This document shows positions 53,460 to 61,459 of a DNA stretch of 64,000 bases, one piece after another; positions within the stretch are counted from its first letter, which is position 1, and each line of letters begins with the position of its first letter. The notes beneath the pieces are model-generated. The model searched no databases, was not told where the DNA came from, and saw nothing but the letters and a program-made list of their open reading frames with translations. A program made the translations under genes and the position numbers. This DNA is from Deltaproteobacteria bacterium (GTDB taxonomy: Bacteria > Acidobacteriota > Thermoanaerobaculia > Multivoradales > JAHZIX01): contig JAHZIX010000013.1 in assembly GCA_022601195.1 (NCBI GenBank), positions 1-64,000 of the forward strand, given 5' to 3'.

Positions 53460-54160
53460 GATGGACTCCTTTTTGACGTTGGGCCTTGGGAACGGGGTGC
53501 GCCGTGGGCCTTGCGGCGGACTTGGGCTCGCTTCGCCTTGGCTGCCTCGAAAATCGACGAAGACACCTCACCGCTAGCCAAGACCCTCCTAACGGCCTTT
53601 CCTACGGTCTCCTTGCCCAATCTCCTTTCAGACCGGCGAAGGAATTGGATGATGCCGTTCTGGGAGTAGCCCTGGCGCATGAGGTTGGCGATTTCTAGGT
53701 CGGAAACCAGGGGTGGGGCAGTTGCGGGGCGGTGACGGTGGAGGGCCGAGAGGAGGCCGCGTTCCTGCCTGGCCGAGGTCTCGAAATCTTTCATCCAGCG
53801 GAGGTGGTCCCGCAGCTCGACAAGGTGGGAAGGGTTGGCCGTGTCGACCTCTCTCGAGACGACGACGACACGAACCCCCAGGTCGAGCCAACGGGAGAGG
53901 CCGTAGGCAAGGTCTACCAGAGACTTGAAGGGCCGGTGCAGGTCGGAGATCACCACACCGGTGACTTCGCCTTGGGCAATGAGAGCGTCGAGCTGTTTTC
54001 GCCCCGGGCGTTTCCATTGCTGGCGCTCGGCGGTGTCGTGAAGCTCGTAGGCCACCTCAGCTCCAAAGGAATCAACTACCAGGCGCAGGCGGCCTAGCAT
54101 GGTCTCGATGGCTTGCACGTCGGCGAGGCTTCGCCGTTGGTAGATGGCCCAGCAGGTCAT
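53456..54160 (-). CDS. Serine recombinase/resolvase-like protein
   Basis: A 234-residue protein whose first 125 residues fit the resolvase catalytic fold: AIYQRRSLADVQAIETMLGR with the likely nucleophile serine at residue 9, GRKQLDALIAQGEVTGVVIS, and DLHRPFKSLVDL in place of the usual L-x-R-x-x-R helix. One of the two conserved arginines in that helix appears replaced, so activity is uncertain. The C-terminal part has HTH-like helices (LMRQGYSQNGIIQFL) and a basic tail. The start at ATG 54160 overlaps the preceding stop. Confidence 0.65.
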   Translation of the reverse strand: MTCWAIYQRRSLADVQAIETMLGRLRLVVDSFGAEVAYELHDTAERQQWKRPGRKQLDALIAQGEVTGVVISDLHRPFKSLVDLAYGLSRWLDLGVRVVVVSREVDTANPSHLVELRDHLRWMKDFETSARQERGLLSALHRHRPATAPPLVSDLEIANLMRQGYSQNGIIQFLRRSERRLGKETVGKAVRRVLASGEVSSSIFEAAKAKRAQVRRKAHGAPRSQGPTSKRSPS

Positions 54161-54462
54161 AGAGTGCTCCGGAGGTCGGAAAGTCGCTTGCGAACACACG
54201 AGTCTGAAGCGAGGTTGAGGAATCGCTCCGAGGGCGACTGGGTATGCTGGCGGAGCCGGGCCAGGGGAAGGGCGTCGTCCCCATCGAGGACCAGCGCCAG
54301 GCGGTCTTCGAAAACGATGATCACTCGACCATTGCGCAGTTTCACCCCGTCGACGCGAATCTGAGACATCTGGCGAGAGTTCAAATGTTTACTGAGCACC
54401 AAGAGGCTCGCATCCCGATACTCCAGGACCTGGCCTCTCAGGCGTTGGTTCTTCCGCCTCAA
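54157..54462 (-). CDS. Small hypothetical protein after dnaB
   Basis: A 101-residue protein inferred from continuous coupling: it starts with TTG overlapping the dnaB stop (TTGA) and its stop overlaps the next ATG (ATGA). It is basic at the start (RRKNQRLRG) and has a beta-rich middle (MSQIRVDGVKLRNGRVIIVF, then DRLALVLDGDD). I do not recognise it. The start codon is unusual; the nearest ATG in frame would remove the first 34 residues. Confidence 0.5.
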   Translation of the reverse strand: MRRKNQRLRGQVLEYRDASLLVLSKHLNSRQMSQIRVDGVKLRNGRVIIVFEDRLALVLDGDDALPLARLRQHTQSPSERFLNLASDSCVRKRLSDLRSTL

Positions 54463-55763
54463 AACGGCGCCACCTTCTTCTCCGGCTGGAACCGGCTGCA
54501 ATCGCCTTCGAAGGCCACTTTCGGGCTGCCCTTTTGGCCGTGGCGGTTTTTGGCGACGATGATCTCCGCGGTTCCTTTGAGGGCGGGGTCGTCGTTGTAT
54601 TCCTCTTCGCGGAAGGGGTAGAGAACGGCGTCGGCGTCTTGTTCGATGGCTCCGGATTCGCGGAGGTCGGCGAGGATGGGGCGTTGGTCTTGGCGCTTCT
54701 CCGGGTCTCGAGACAGTTGGGAGAGGACGCAAGTGGTGAGGCCCATCTCCCGGGCGAGCTGTTTGAAGCGGCTGGAGACCACCGTCCAGGCCAGGTTCCG
54801 GTTTTCTGCCCGGGGTGGGGTCATGAGCTGGAGGTAGTCGATGAAGACGACCCGCAGGCCTGGCTCAGACCGGCACTCGGCCTCCACTTGGTCGATGGTC
54901 AAGTGGCTGCAATCGGCCACCTCGAATGGAGCCGATTGCAGGGCTAGCACCAGCTTTTGGAGCTTTTCCCATTGGTCCTCTGCCATGGTTCCGCTTTCCA
55001 GAATCCACAAAGGGATGCCGCTCTCAGCGCTGATCACTTTCAGAGCCAACTCAAAGGCGGACATTTCCATGGAGTAGAAGCGCACGGCCACCTCTTCGCG
55101 GATGGCCTGGTGGACGGCGATGTTGAGAGCCAGGGTGGTCTTGCCCATGCCCGGGCGGCCCCCCAAGATGACCTGGCGACCTTTGCGGAACCCGCCCAGG
55201 AGCAGATCCAGCTCCGGAAAGCCCGTCGACAGCCCGGCCTCCGGACGAAGGTTGCCGTCTTCGATCTCCATCAGTGCATCCGCCGCTGCCTCGCCCAAGG
55301 AGACCAGGTGGCTCGAGGGGGAGAGGTCCGCGGCCAAGGCAGCCAGGCTAGAGGTTTGGTCGGCGACCTTTCTGGGCTCCTGGCCGCAGTCCACGGCCAA
55401 CGCCTGGAGACGGTCGCTTCCATCCAGAATCCTGCACCGCACAGCGCGGTCTTTGACGATGCAGGCATAGTCCTTGAGGCGGGAGATGTCCGGTAGCTCC
55501 ATATCCATGGTGGCCAGGAACGCCACGCCACCGACCCGGTCCAGCTGGCCGCGGCCCTCGAGGTCCGCCTGCACCGTGCGCAGGTCGATGGGGGAGGCCT
55601 CCCCCTGGAGCCGTTCCATGGCCGCGAAGATCAGGCGGTGCTTTTCCAGGTAGAAGTCCTGGCAACAGAGGATTCTCTGCACCTTGGACAGCAGGGCGGG
55701 CTCTGCCAGGCAACCGGCGAGGACCGCCTGTTCTGTCTCCGGAGAGTGGGGACGAACCCTCAA
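54459..55763 (-). CDS. dnaB: DnaB-type replicative helicase
   Basis: A 434-residue helicase. Residues 1-110 are the DnaB N-terminal collar domain (ETEQAVLAGCLAEPALLSKV). The RecA core has STGFPELDLLLGG, Walker A GRPGMGKTT (about 200), SMEMS, Walker B VVFIDYLQLM (about 305), SQLSRDPEKR and the LRESGAIEQDAD arginine/sensor segment. It is slightly shorter than chromosomal DnaB (about 460). The loader gene just upstream overlaps it by four bases, forming a phage replication unit. Confidence 0.9.
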   Translation of the reverse strand: MRVRPHSPETEQAVLAGCLAEPALLSKVQRILCCQDFYLEKHRLIFAAMERLQGEASPIDLRTVQADLEGRGQLDRVGGVAFLATMDMELPDISRLKDYACIVKDRAVRCRILDGSDRLQALAVDCGQEPRKVADQTSSLAALAADLSPSSHLVSLGEAAADALMEIEDGNLRPEAGLSTGFPELDLLLGGFRKGRQVILGGRPGMGKTTLALNIAVHQAIREEVAVRFYSMEMSAFELALKVISAESGIPLWILESGTMAEDQWEKLQKLVLALQSAPFEVADCSHLTIDQVEAECRSEPGLRVVFIDYLQLMTPPRAENRNLAWTVVSSRFKQLAREMGLTTCVLSQLSRDPEKRQDQRPILADLRESGAIEQDADAVLYPFREEEYNDDPALKGTAEIIVAKNRHGQKGSPKVAFEGDCSRFQPEKKVAPF

Positions 55764-56491
55764 CCGAGCCTCCTGTCTTCGCCCTTCAAGGGCACGACGA
55801 TGGTCTGGACCAGCCGAGAGGCCAGGGACATATCAATTTCCCCCAACTGCTTGGGAGTCAGCATGGACGTGGTGAGGGTGATGGCCTGGTGGTCGAAGCG
55901 GTGGCAGAAGATGGCCAGCAGGCGCTCTTTGACCCAGGGGGAAACTTCCAACTGCCGAGAGGCTCCGACCTTTACGGCACCGGCGAAGAGGTCGTCTACC
56001 AGGAGCACCTGGCACCTTTGGGCGCGCTCCACCAGCTTGCGAGCAGCTTTCTCGGCCACCGAAGATCCCTGCCCGGAAAGGCCGATGCCTCCCTTGAGCC
56101 CCTCGAGCAAAGCCTGACCTCGAATCCACAAGCCCGTGCAGCTGTGGCGGTGCAAGTACTCTTGCATGAGGAGGGTCAGCAGGCCCGTTTTCCCCGTCCC
56201 GGTATTTCCATAAGCCAGGACGCTCTGGGGCTCTTCGATCCACCGTCCCAGCTTGCGGGGAGGCTTTCCAAACTCTGCAATCCAATCCTCCAGGGTCCAG
56301 CCGCTCCGGTAGAGGTTGGGGATGCGGGCTTCCTCGCTCGGGTCCGGCTCCACGAACCTCTCCGGGCTCTGGCATGTCGAGCACAGAGAGGCGGAAATGT
56401 CGGCGCCGGGAGCGGCGCGGCAAACCTCCTGGCAACCGGTGCAAGTGAACTTTCGCCAGTCGGCCAGGTGGATGGAGGAGAAGGGGTTCAC
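55760..56491 (-). CDS. DnaC-like helicase loader with N-terminal zinc finger
   Basis: A 243-residue AAA+ protein: a four-cysteine N-terminal zinc finger (CTGCQEVC and CSTC, about 12-42), then SVLAYGNTGTGKTGLL (Walker A about 92-99), LLVDDLF (Walker B about 162) and a C-terminal LASRLVQTIVV segment with the arginine-finger region, as in DnaC/IstB-type loaders. I chose GTG 56491, which overlaps the preceding stop (GTGA) and has GGGAG upstream; an in-frame ATG at 56638 lies inside the previous gene. Confidence 0.8.
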   Translation of the reverse strand: MNPFSSIHLADWRKFTCTGCQEVCRAAPGADISASLCSTCQSPERFVEPDPSEEARIPNLYRSGWTLEDWIAEFGKPPRKLGRWIEEPQSVLAYGNTGTGKTGLLTLLMQEYLHRHSCTGLWIRGQALLEGLKGGIGLSGQGSSVAEKAARKLVERAQRCQVLLVDDLFAGAVKVGASRQLEVSPWVKERLLAIFCHRFDHQAITLTTSMLTPKQLGEIDMSLASRLVQTIVVPLKGEDRRLG

Positions 56492-57003
56492 GAAGGGGAA
56501 GCTCCCTCTCTTGGGACTGGATCTACAGTAGGGTCGAATGGAACCAATGCCGCAGCGTCGGAAATTTCTCCAGCCTCCAGGCCTAACCGGGAGGGATGTG
56601 GGTCGTGGACCTGCTTCCCGCCGCACATGACCACGCAATGGAGGGTCCCTGGGTAACGAGGGGAAGGTCCCGATGCGATCCAGTAAGCACCACGGCTGAC
56701 CAGAGTGTCGGTGCTCCAGCAGCCTTCCGCACCTGTCTTGACGAAGATCAGGTAGAAACCCCTGCTGGCTAAAGACTCAGACAGCCGCGGCCAGTAGGCA
56801 CTCCAGTCTTCGAATTCCTCTGCAGTAGGTCGGGGAATCTCGTCTATGGATATCTCGAGGATGGATGCAATGCAGGCGGCAAAGCAGTCGCCTGCGACCT
56901 CTCCGGGTACGTGAAGACGTTCTTGGTCAACCTTTCTCACTGGCCATCTCCTGCCTGGGGAATGCGGGATCTCTGTTAGCCTGATGTCTTGCCGGTATTC
57001 CAC
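56488..57003 (-). CDS. Papain-like fold phage protein
   Basis: A 171-residue protein of a type often seen in phage early regions. GDCFAACIASILEISIDEIP (about 38-57) has the Cys-containing helix, and LHCVVMCGGKQVHDPHPSR (about 127-145) gives the His and Asp of a papain-like triad. YWIASGPSPR precedes the latter. No signal peptide, so cytoplasmic. The substrate is unknown; it could be a peptidase or an inactive fold. It overlaps the loader gene by four bases and the preceding gene by 28. Confidence 0.6.
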   Translation of the reverse strand: MEYRQDIRLTEIPHSPGRRWPVRKVDQERLHVPGEVAGDCFAACIASILEISIDEIPRPTAEEFEDWSAYWPRLSESLASRGFYLIFVKTGAEGCWSTDTLVSRGAYWIASGPSPRYPGTLHCVVMCGGKQVHDPHPSRLGLEAGEISDAAALVPFDPTVDPVPREGASPS

Positions 57004-58022
57004 ATCAAATCCATGAACGCCGTGGACCTCCCTGGCGGTAGGACCCGGAATTGATCGTGGCGCTGCTCGAGGGGGCTCCAGAGCAAGAGACAGGACTCAC
57101 CTTCCGGGCAGTCGCCAGCGGGAGATGGAGGGCTGACCTCGATCACTTGCCGAGCCCGGGCCGTCTGTCCGTTGGGCCAGGTGGCGGTGAGGGTGGCGGT
57201 GTAGCGACCGGGTGGGAATGTTCTCACCACGCGGCAAGTGTGAGCACCGGGCGAGGCGGGGGAAAACGTCCAGCGGCAGGAAGCTCCCTCCGCCCCCAGG
57301 GCAGACAGCACCAGCGGCCCGGCATGGGGGTCACCCGTGGTGTCGATGGCCACCTGACGCGGGTCCTGGCCGTCGCGGTCGCGGATCCACCTCTCGAGGA
57401 GCGGCCATCCGGAGCCGGTGGACATCAAGTCCCAAAGCTCGCGATCGTTGCAGGCGCCGTCAATGCTCCGCAGCTCCACTGGTCTCTGGGCGGCTGGCCG
57501 GGCCAGGTAGAACTCCGTCAGGTGACGAAAGACCCAAATATCCGCCCCGTGGATTCCGATTCCACAGCGAGAGCCGCTGCACCATCCACCACCCGGGAAC
57601 AGGTGATGAGCATCAATTTCACCCTGTAGGGCGTAGCGGATCCGCGAAGCGTCTCGAAATTCCTGGCTGCCTGGTCGAAAGCGCCACGGGTCCATGGCCA
57701 GATCCATCCGGCCTCCAATGGCTCGGCCATCGTAGGTTCTTCCGGTGGTGATCGGGCGGCTCGGTAAGAAGCCGCAACCCGTTGCCGGTCCAGCGCTAAA
57801 AGCCTGAAGGCTCGCTGCACCGCCAGCCGGCTTGCTGACTTGATCCCGGGCTTCTTCCAGGAGCTGCCAATCCTCCACAAGAACGTGGGGAGGTCGGTCG
57901 TCTCTGGCGGAGGACAGGGCCTCCAGGCCAAAAACCGAAGAGACCGAAATCAAGACCAGCGCCAGGATTGAAAGAATCGCTTTCCGTTCGATTGGGGGAC
58001 TGTCCGAAGAGGGAGAATTCAT
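56976..58022 (-). CDS. Membrane-anchored or secreted hypothetical protein
   Basis: A 348-residue protein with an N-terminal hydrophobic helix (about 14-33, AILSILALVLISVSSVFGLE) after a short charged start, so it is exported or anchored with the bulk outside. The extracytoplasmic part has paired cysteines (GWCSGSRCG) and ends with a PKD-like beta module (GRYTATLTATWPNGQTA). I chose ATG 58022 with GAAAGGA upstream. An envelope protein within a replication operon is out of place; it may be a superinfection-exclusion or lysogenic-conversion factor. Confidence 0.6.
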   Translation of the reverse strand: MNSPSSDSPPIERKAILSILALVLISVSSVFGLEALSSARDDRPPHVLVEDWQLLEEARDQVSKPAGGAASLQAFSAGPATGCGFLPSRPITTGRTYDGRAIGGRMDLAMDPWRFRPGSQEFRDASRIRYALQGEIDAHHLFPGGGWCSGSRCGIGIHGADIWVFRHLTEFYLARPAAQRPVELRSIDGACNDRELWDLMSTGSGWPLLERWIRDRDGQDPRQVAIDTTGDPHAGPLVLSALGAEGASCRWTFSPASPGAHTCRVVRTFPPGRYTATLTATWPNGQTARARQVIEVSPPSPAGDCPEGESCLLLWSPLEQRHDQFRVLPPGRSTAFMDLMWNTGKTSG

Positions 58023-58066
58023 GGAAATCCTTTCAGAAAGGTTTTTGGTTGGGGACGTTGGGGAAC

Positions 58067-58963
58067 TCACGATAGGGCCTCCAAGGCTTTGTCTCGGCTG
58101 GCGTCTCCGCCGACTCGGCCGGCGGCGCCGGGGCGCAAACCGTTCTTGGTGTTGTGGACCACCTTGGTGATGTAGTTGGTGCCCTTGCGTAACCCTTTGA
58201 GGCCGAGCTGGGTGAGGAGATCCATCAGGGGGTCGATGTCGAGGGCCTTCAACCAGCTTGCAACTCGGGAGGCATCTGGGCGGGCCAAGGCGTGATCATC
58301 GAAGGCAGCGAAAACCCTTTGGAATTTTTCCTGTTGAGGCGTGAGGCGCTTCGGCTCCTCACAGAAGACAGAGTCTTCTGAAGAAGGGGAAGGGGAAGGG
58401 GAAGGGGAAGTGCACTTTTCTGCTGTTTTTGGCAAGGCTTCTTTCTTAAGAGGTGCCTTCTTGCTGTTCGCAGCCGCTGAAGTCTTCGTTTTTGCTGTTT
58501 TGCCTCCGCGAGAGCCTCCCTTTTGCACTTCCTTGCTGTTTCTTGCACTTCCTTGCTGTTTCTTGCCACTTTCAGCAAGGACCCATTTCTGCCAGCTTGG
58601 AGGTGCCGGAAAATCTGAACCTGCATCGTCCGTTCTCTTCGATTGGTTGATGTAGGTTTGGTACCGAAACCACCACTTTTGGGGGAAGGATACGTAGGTC
58701 CCGCCCTCTTCCTCGTAGATCTCCCAAAGGCCCAGAGAAGCTATTCTTTCCAGCGCTTCCAGTACTCGGTTCCTGGTCACCTCGAAGCCGGGGCAGACCT
58801 GCATTTTGAACCGTACCGGGTGAGCATCCAGACGGCCCCAGTCGTCCGCGTGGGGAATCGACTGCAAGAAGATCGAGACCTCCAGGAAGTGGCCCTCAGA
58901 GGTGAGCTCGGAAAGCTCCGGGCTCAGAGAAATGTCGGTAGGCAACTTCCTCGATCGCCCCAC
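58067..58963 (-). CDS. DnaD-like phage replication protein
   Basis: A 298-residue protein with a winged-helix-type N-terminal domain (ISLSPELSELTSEGHFLEVS to YEEEGGTYVSFPQKWW, about 10-100), a lysine-rich disordered linker (about 125-200) containing a Ser-Pro repeat, and a C-terminal helical domain (VASWLKALDIDPLMDLLTQL). The arrangement resembles phage replisome-organiser/DnaD-like initiators that bind the origin and recruit the loader encoded downstream. No origin iterons are evident within the gene apart from the short repeats in the linker. Confidence 0.65.
   Translation of the reverse strand: MGRSRKLPTDISLSPELSELTSEGHFLEVSIFLQSIPHADDWGRLDAHPVRFKMQVCPGFEVTRNRVLEALERIASLGLWEIYEEEGGTYVSFPQKWWFRYQTYINQSKRTDDAGSDFPAPPSWQKWVLAESGKKQQGSARNSKEVQKGGSRGGKTAKTKTSAAANSKKAPLKKEALPKTAEKCTSPSPSPSPSSEDSVFCEEPKRLTPQQEKFQRVFAAFDDHALARPDASRVASWLKALDIDPLMDLLTQLGLKGLRKGTNYITKVVHNTKNGLRPGAAGRVGGDASRDKALEALS
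58382..58562 (-). repeat. Simple repeats within the DnaD-like gene
   Basis: Two tracts occur in the linker-coding part. GGGAAG-type hexamers repeat about four times near 58384-58410, encoding alternating Ser-Pro. A 20-bp unit at 58523-58542 is repeated at 58543-58562; since 20 is not a multiple of three, the second copy is read in another frame. Both are hot spots for length change. Confidence 0.75.
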
Positions 58964-59653
58964 CTAGACCTCCTGCGCCCCAAGCGCTCCAAGAACCTCG
59001 CGGAGTACTTCGAGCACCCACGGGTACTCGCAAGTGAAATCGATTCCGGTGGTTTCGAACCGCTGTAGGTATGGCACCAGAACACCCGTGGAATACGCGG
59101 CGCGGAGCAAGTCTTTGTAGGCCTCCGGATCTCCATCGCCCTCCAAGTGATGGGGCAGGGGATAGAGGTTGATCCCCGCCTGAGCCACCAGCGGGAGGTG
59201 ATGCCGTTGGGAACCGAGTGGCCTACCCACCTGGAACCGCAGTCCGGAGAGTTCAAGGGGAGAGCCCTCCACCGGGGTCTGCTCAGCTGAAGGGGCTGCC
59301 GGCAGGCAAGGGGTTTTGGCGATCGCCAGGCGGTAGAGGTTGGTGGCGCTGTCCCCACCGTCCGGAGGCTGAAAGGGCCGGTGCTCAATGGGGACACCCA
59401 GGGCGCGCAACTCTCGAACCCGCCGCATCCCCTCCGAGCCGCCGCTCCAGGGCTCCACAATGATGTGTCGAGGCACCTCTCCAGCGGGGGCAAGGTGCCG
59501 GCCGAGGGGGAGCTGAAGGCGGCGCTCCTGGGCGATCCGTAGTAAGTGGTAGACGCGCGCCTTGGCGCCTTCCACACGCTTGTCGCCGAGGTCGGCGGAC
59601 TCTGGGAGGTTTTGGAGCTCGAGGGGAGGAGGCACCTGAAAGAAGTCGGTCAA
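58964..59653 (-). CDS. Hypothetical early-region protein, 229 aa
   Basis: Starts with TTG overlapping the preceding stop (TTGA). It has an HTH-like N-terminal region (KARVYHLLRIAQERRLQLPL), then RHIIVEPWSGGSEGMRRVRELRALGV that looks like a winged helix in phage proteins, and a C-terminal helical region. The stop lies directly against the start of the DnaD-like gene. Not assigned to a family; a DNA-binding role is likely. Confidence 0.55.
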   Translation of the reverse strand: MTDFFQVPPPLELQNLPESADLGDKRVEGAKARVYHLLRIAQERRLQLPLGRHLAPAGEVPRHIIVEPWSGGSEGMRRVRELRALGVPIEHRPFQPPDGGDSATNLYRLAIAKTPCLPAAPSAEQTPVEGSPLELSGLRFQVGRPLGSQRHHLPLVAQAGINLYPLPHHLEGDGDPEAYKDLLRAAYSTGVLVPYLQRFETTGIDFTCEYPWVLEVLREVLGALGAQEV

Positions 59654-59805
59654 CCCAGGAGCCCCCAGAGCGAGAGCCCCGTCAGAACGGATCCTCCTAT
59701 CCACCCCGCCATGAATGCCAGGATGGCCAGCCTTGTTAACCGATTCCGCGGCAAGATGAGGTACTTCCCTAGTTGGCGATTGAGGGATTGTTGATGGGAT
59801 GTCAT
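59650..59805 (-). CDS. Small membrane protein, 51 aa
   Basis: A basic N-terminus (about 26 residues) is followed by one transmembrane helix (LAILAFMAGWIGGSVLTGLS). GGAGG lies six bases before ATG 59805. Both ends overlap neighbours by four bases, which supports translation. Function unknown; small one-helix proteins in early prophage regions often act in exclusion or holin-like roles. Confidence 0.65.
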   Translation of the reverse strand: MTSHQQSLNRQLGKYLILPRNRLTRLAILAFMAGWIGGSVLTGLSLWGLLG

Positions 59806-60218
59806 GAGGGTTCCTCCAATCCCAACTGTTTTAGGTAAGCCCACTCCGACCGTTGGCGCTCGACCAGGCGTTCCACGTAGTTGGGCGGGATGGTTCTGAG
59901 CTGAAGATCGCTCACCCTCACGCCCAGAACGCAAGCCAGCCCGCTAGCGAGGCCCGGGACCTTAGGAATGGAGCCGGAGGCGGTGAGCCAGTTCATGAGC
60001 TGGGTGGCGAGGGGGCCAGATCCGCTCAGATAGTCGGCGACGAAATGGCAGTACCTTTTCGCATGCTCATCGCACTCCATGGGCTCCCGCCAAACAGGTG
60101 GTGCCCCACCTTGGAAGTGAACAGGGCTGTAGAGCAGCGCCAGGACGCGGTCCCTTAGCTCGAGGGAAGAGACAACCAGGGGGCGGTGCGCGGGGCGCTT
60201 TGCCGGCTGACGGCTCAT
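59802..60218 (-). CDS. Hypothetical protein, 138 aa
   Basis: A basic, mostly helical protein (ELRDRVLALLYSPVHFQGG, then HAKRYCHFVADYLSGSGP). It has no clear motif or membrane segment. It overlaps both neighbours by four bases (ATGA), so it is part of the tightly packed early operon. Confidence 0.6.
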   Translation of the reverse strand: MSRQPAKRPAHRPLVVSSLELRDRVLALLYSPVHFQGGAPPVWREPMECDEHAKRYCHFVADYLSGSGPLATQLMNWLTASGSIPKVPGLASGLACVLGVRVSDLQLRTIPPNYVERLVERQRSEWAYLKQLGLEEPS

Positions 60219-60466
60219 GGCTGAACCTCCGCGGGCGGGCCTGGAGCCTCGACAGATGCCAAGGTGAATCCGTAGGACTCGGTTTCTTCGTCAAGGTCCG
60301 GAGTGAAGCTCTCGTGACCTCTTCGGCAAACCAAGGAGACGACGGGCGAGCCGTCGTGAACTCCAGCTACGAAGTACTGCATCTTCTTCGTGCCGCACTC
60401 TGGGCAAGTGGCAACGCCGTTGTCACAAAGCCAAGCCCAAAGGCCCTCCATGGTCTTGGCTGTCAT
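60215..60466 (-). CDS. Small zinc-ribbon protein, 83 aa
   Basis: CPECG near residue 21 and CRRGHE near residue 47 form a C-x2-C...C-x2-H/C zinc ribbon, framed by short strands (QYFVAGVHDGSPVVSLV). The tail is acidic. The start ATG 60466 overlaps the preceding gene by four bases. Possibly nucleic-acid binding or a small transcription modulator. Confidence 0.65.
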   Translation of the reverse strand: MTAKTMEGLWAWLCDNGVATCPECGTKKMQYFVAGVHDGSPVVSLVCRRGHESFTPDLDEETESYGFTLASVEAPGPPAEVQP

Positions 60467-60732
60467 TGGCCTGAATTCCTGACTAGCCGGAGCTGCCCGA
60501 AGGGAACGAAGTGGCCTCGAGCCAGCACTTGCTCCACCTCTACCGAGCAACCAGGACAGAGCTTCCTCGTCCGGAACCCACCCCTAGAGTCGGTGTACAC
60601 GGAGTACCTGCATCCCTTTGGAATGAAGGTCCGGCATTCCGTGCATCGGTGGGGCTTCCTAGCCTTCCGAAACCTCTGGCGGATGATGGGGCCGAGGTGG
60701 CGGGGCTTTGAATCTTGTGTTGGGGCGGCCAC
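60463..60732 (-). CDS. Small zinc-binding protein, 89 aa
   Basis: A basic N-terminus with RQRFRKARKPHRCTECRTFIPKG, then CPGC near residue 60: two C-x2-C pairs that should bind one zinc, similar to the small treble-clef/zinc-ribbon proteins of phages. It lies two bases after the next upstream gene and overlaps the following one by four bases. Confidence 0.65.
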   Translation of the reverse strand: MAAPTQDSKPRHLGPIIRQRFRKARKPHRCTECRTFIPKGCRYSVYTDSRGGFRTRKLCPGCSVEVEQVLARGHFVPFGQLRLVRNSGQ

Positions 60733-60734
60733 AG

Positions 60735-60989
60735 TTAAGCCTCAAAGGGAAAAAGGGAGGTGGCGGCGGAGCGCTTTGGCGCGTCGCGAATCGTGAAGGC
60801 GGCGGCACTGGGGCGCACTTGAAAGGAGCAACCGCTCGCACACAAGACCTCGCCGTGGTTGGAGGTGCTCTTCCGGTCGGTGACTGCATGGGCTTGTTTC
60901 AGTGGTTGTCTACACAGAGGGCAGGATCCCAACTGATGCCGAGTTGCTAGCGCTGCTAGGTGATTCAAATCCTGAGCAGGAGTGCTCAT
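60735..60989 (-). CDS. Small zinc-ribbon protein, 84 aa
   Basis: GSCPLCRQPL (about 22) and LCASGCSFQV (about 50) supply two cysteine pairs. I chose ATG 60989, overlapping the preceding stop by four bases; the longer frame from 61109 would lie across the upstream gene. The C-terminal part is basic and may contact nucleic acid. Confidence 0.6.
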   Translation of the reverse strand: MSTPAQDLNHLAALATRHQLGSCPLCRQPLKQAHAVTDRKSTSNHGEVLCASGCSFQVRPSAAAFTIRDAPKRSAATSLFPFEA

Positions 60990-61174
60990 GACGTCTGTAC
61001 CCGCTCGGCCTTGAGGCTGAGTTCGTGGCCTTTCTGGCAGAACACCGCAACTCCGATGAACTCCTTTCCTACTCTTGAGGGCTCCGCCCGGTCCCAGGCA
61101 GCGCTGCAATGGGGGCAGGTGATGTTCACGGTCAACAGTTCGACAGCCAAGGCGTTGGCATCTCTGAGGGTCAT
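60986..61174 (-). CDS. Small zinc-ribbon protein, 62 aa
   Basis: ITCPHCSAAW (about 18-27) and VFCQKGHEL (about 43-51) form a C-x2-C / C-x2-x-H ribbon. GGAGG lies seven bases before ATG 61174. First of four consecutive tiny zinc proteins in the early operon. Confidence 0.65.
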   Translation of the reverse strand: MTLRDANALAVELLTVNITCPHCSAAWDRAEPSRVGKEFIGVAVFCQKGHELSLKAERVQTS

Positions 61175-61231
61175 AGGGCCTCCTTGAACATTTGAAGGAT
61201 GGGTAGGTTGTGGTGCCGATGAAGGAGGGCG

Positions 61232-61459
61232 TCAGTTGGCCTGTTGCGAGGTCGGAGTGCTGCCCCAGAGTTGGGGTGGGATCCGAGAGAATTCTTCGAT
61301 ACGCACGGCAAGGGATCGGCCAGGCAGCCTCAGCCCCCTTTCCAGCATGGAGAGATAGCTCTCACTAACGCTCAGGGTTCGCGCTAACTGGCTGAGGGTC
61401 AGGCGGTTTCCCTTTCGGTACTCTCTGAGAGCATGTCCAGCATCTTTTTCATGCAACAT
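61232..61459 (-). CDS. XRE-family regulator, Cro-like, 75 aa
   Basis: A compact helix-turn-helix protein: LREYRKGNRLTLSQLARTLS, then VSESYLSMLERGLRLPG (about 11-47). It is divergent from the repressor-like gene at 61568, the Cro/CI layout of temperate phages. Its promoter's -10 box lies only six bases before the ATG, so the messenger should begin at or next to the start codon (leaderless). Confidence 0.8.
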   Translation of the reverse strand: MLHEKDAGHALREYRKGNRLTLSQLARTLSVSESYLSMLERGLRLPGRSLAVRIEEFSRIPPQLWGSTPTSQQAN

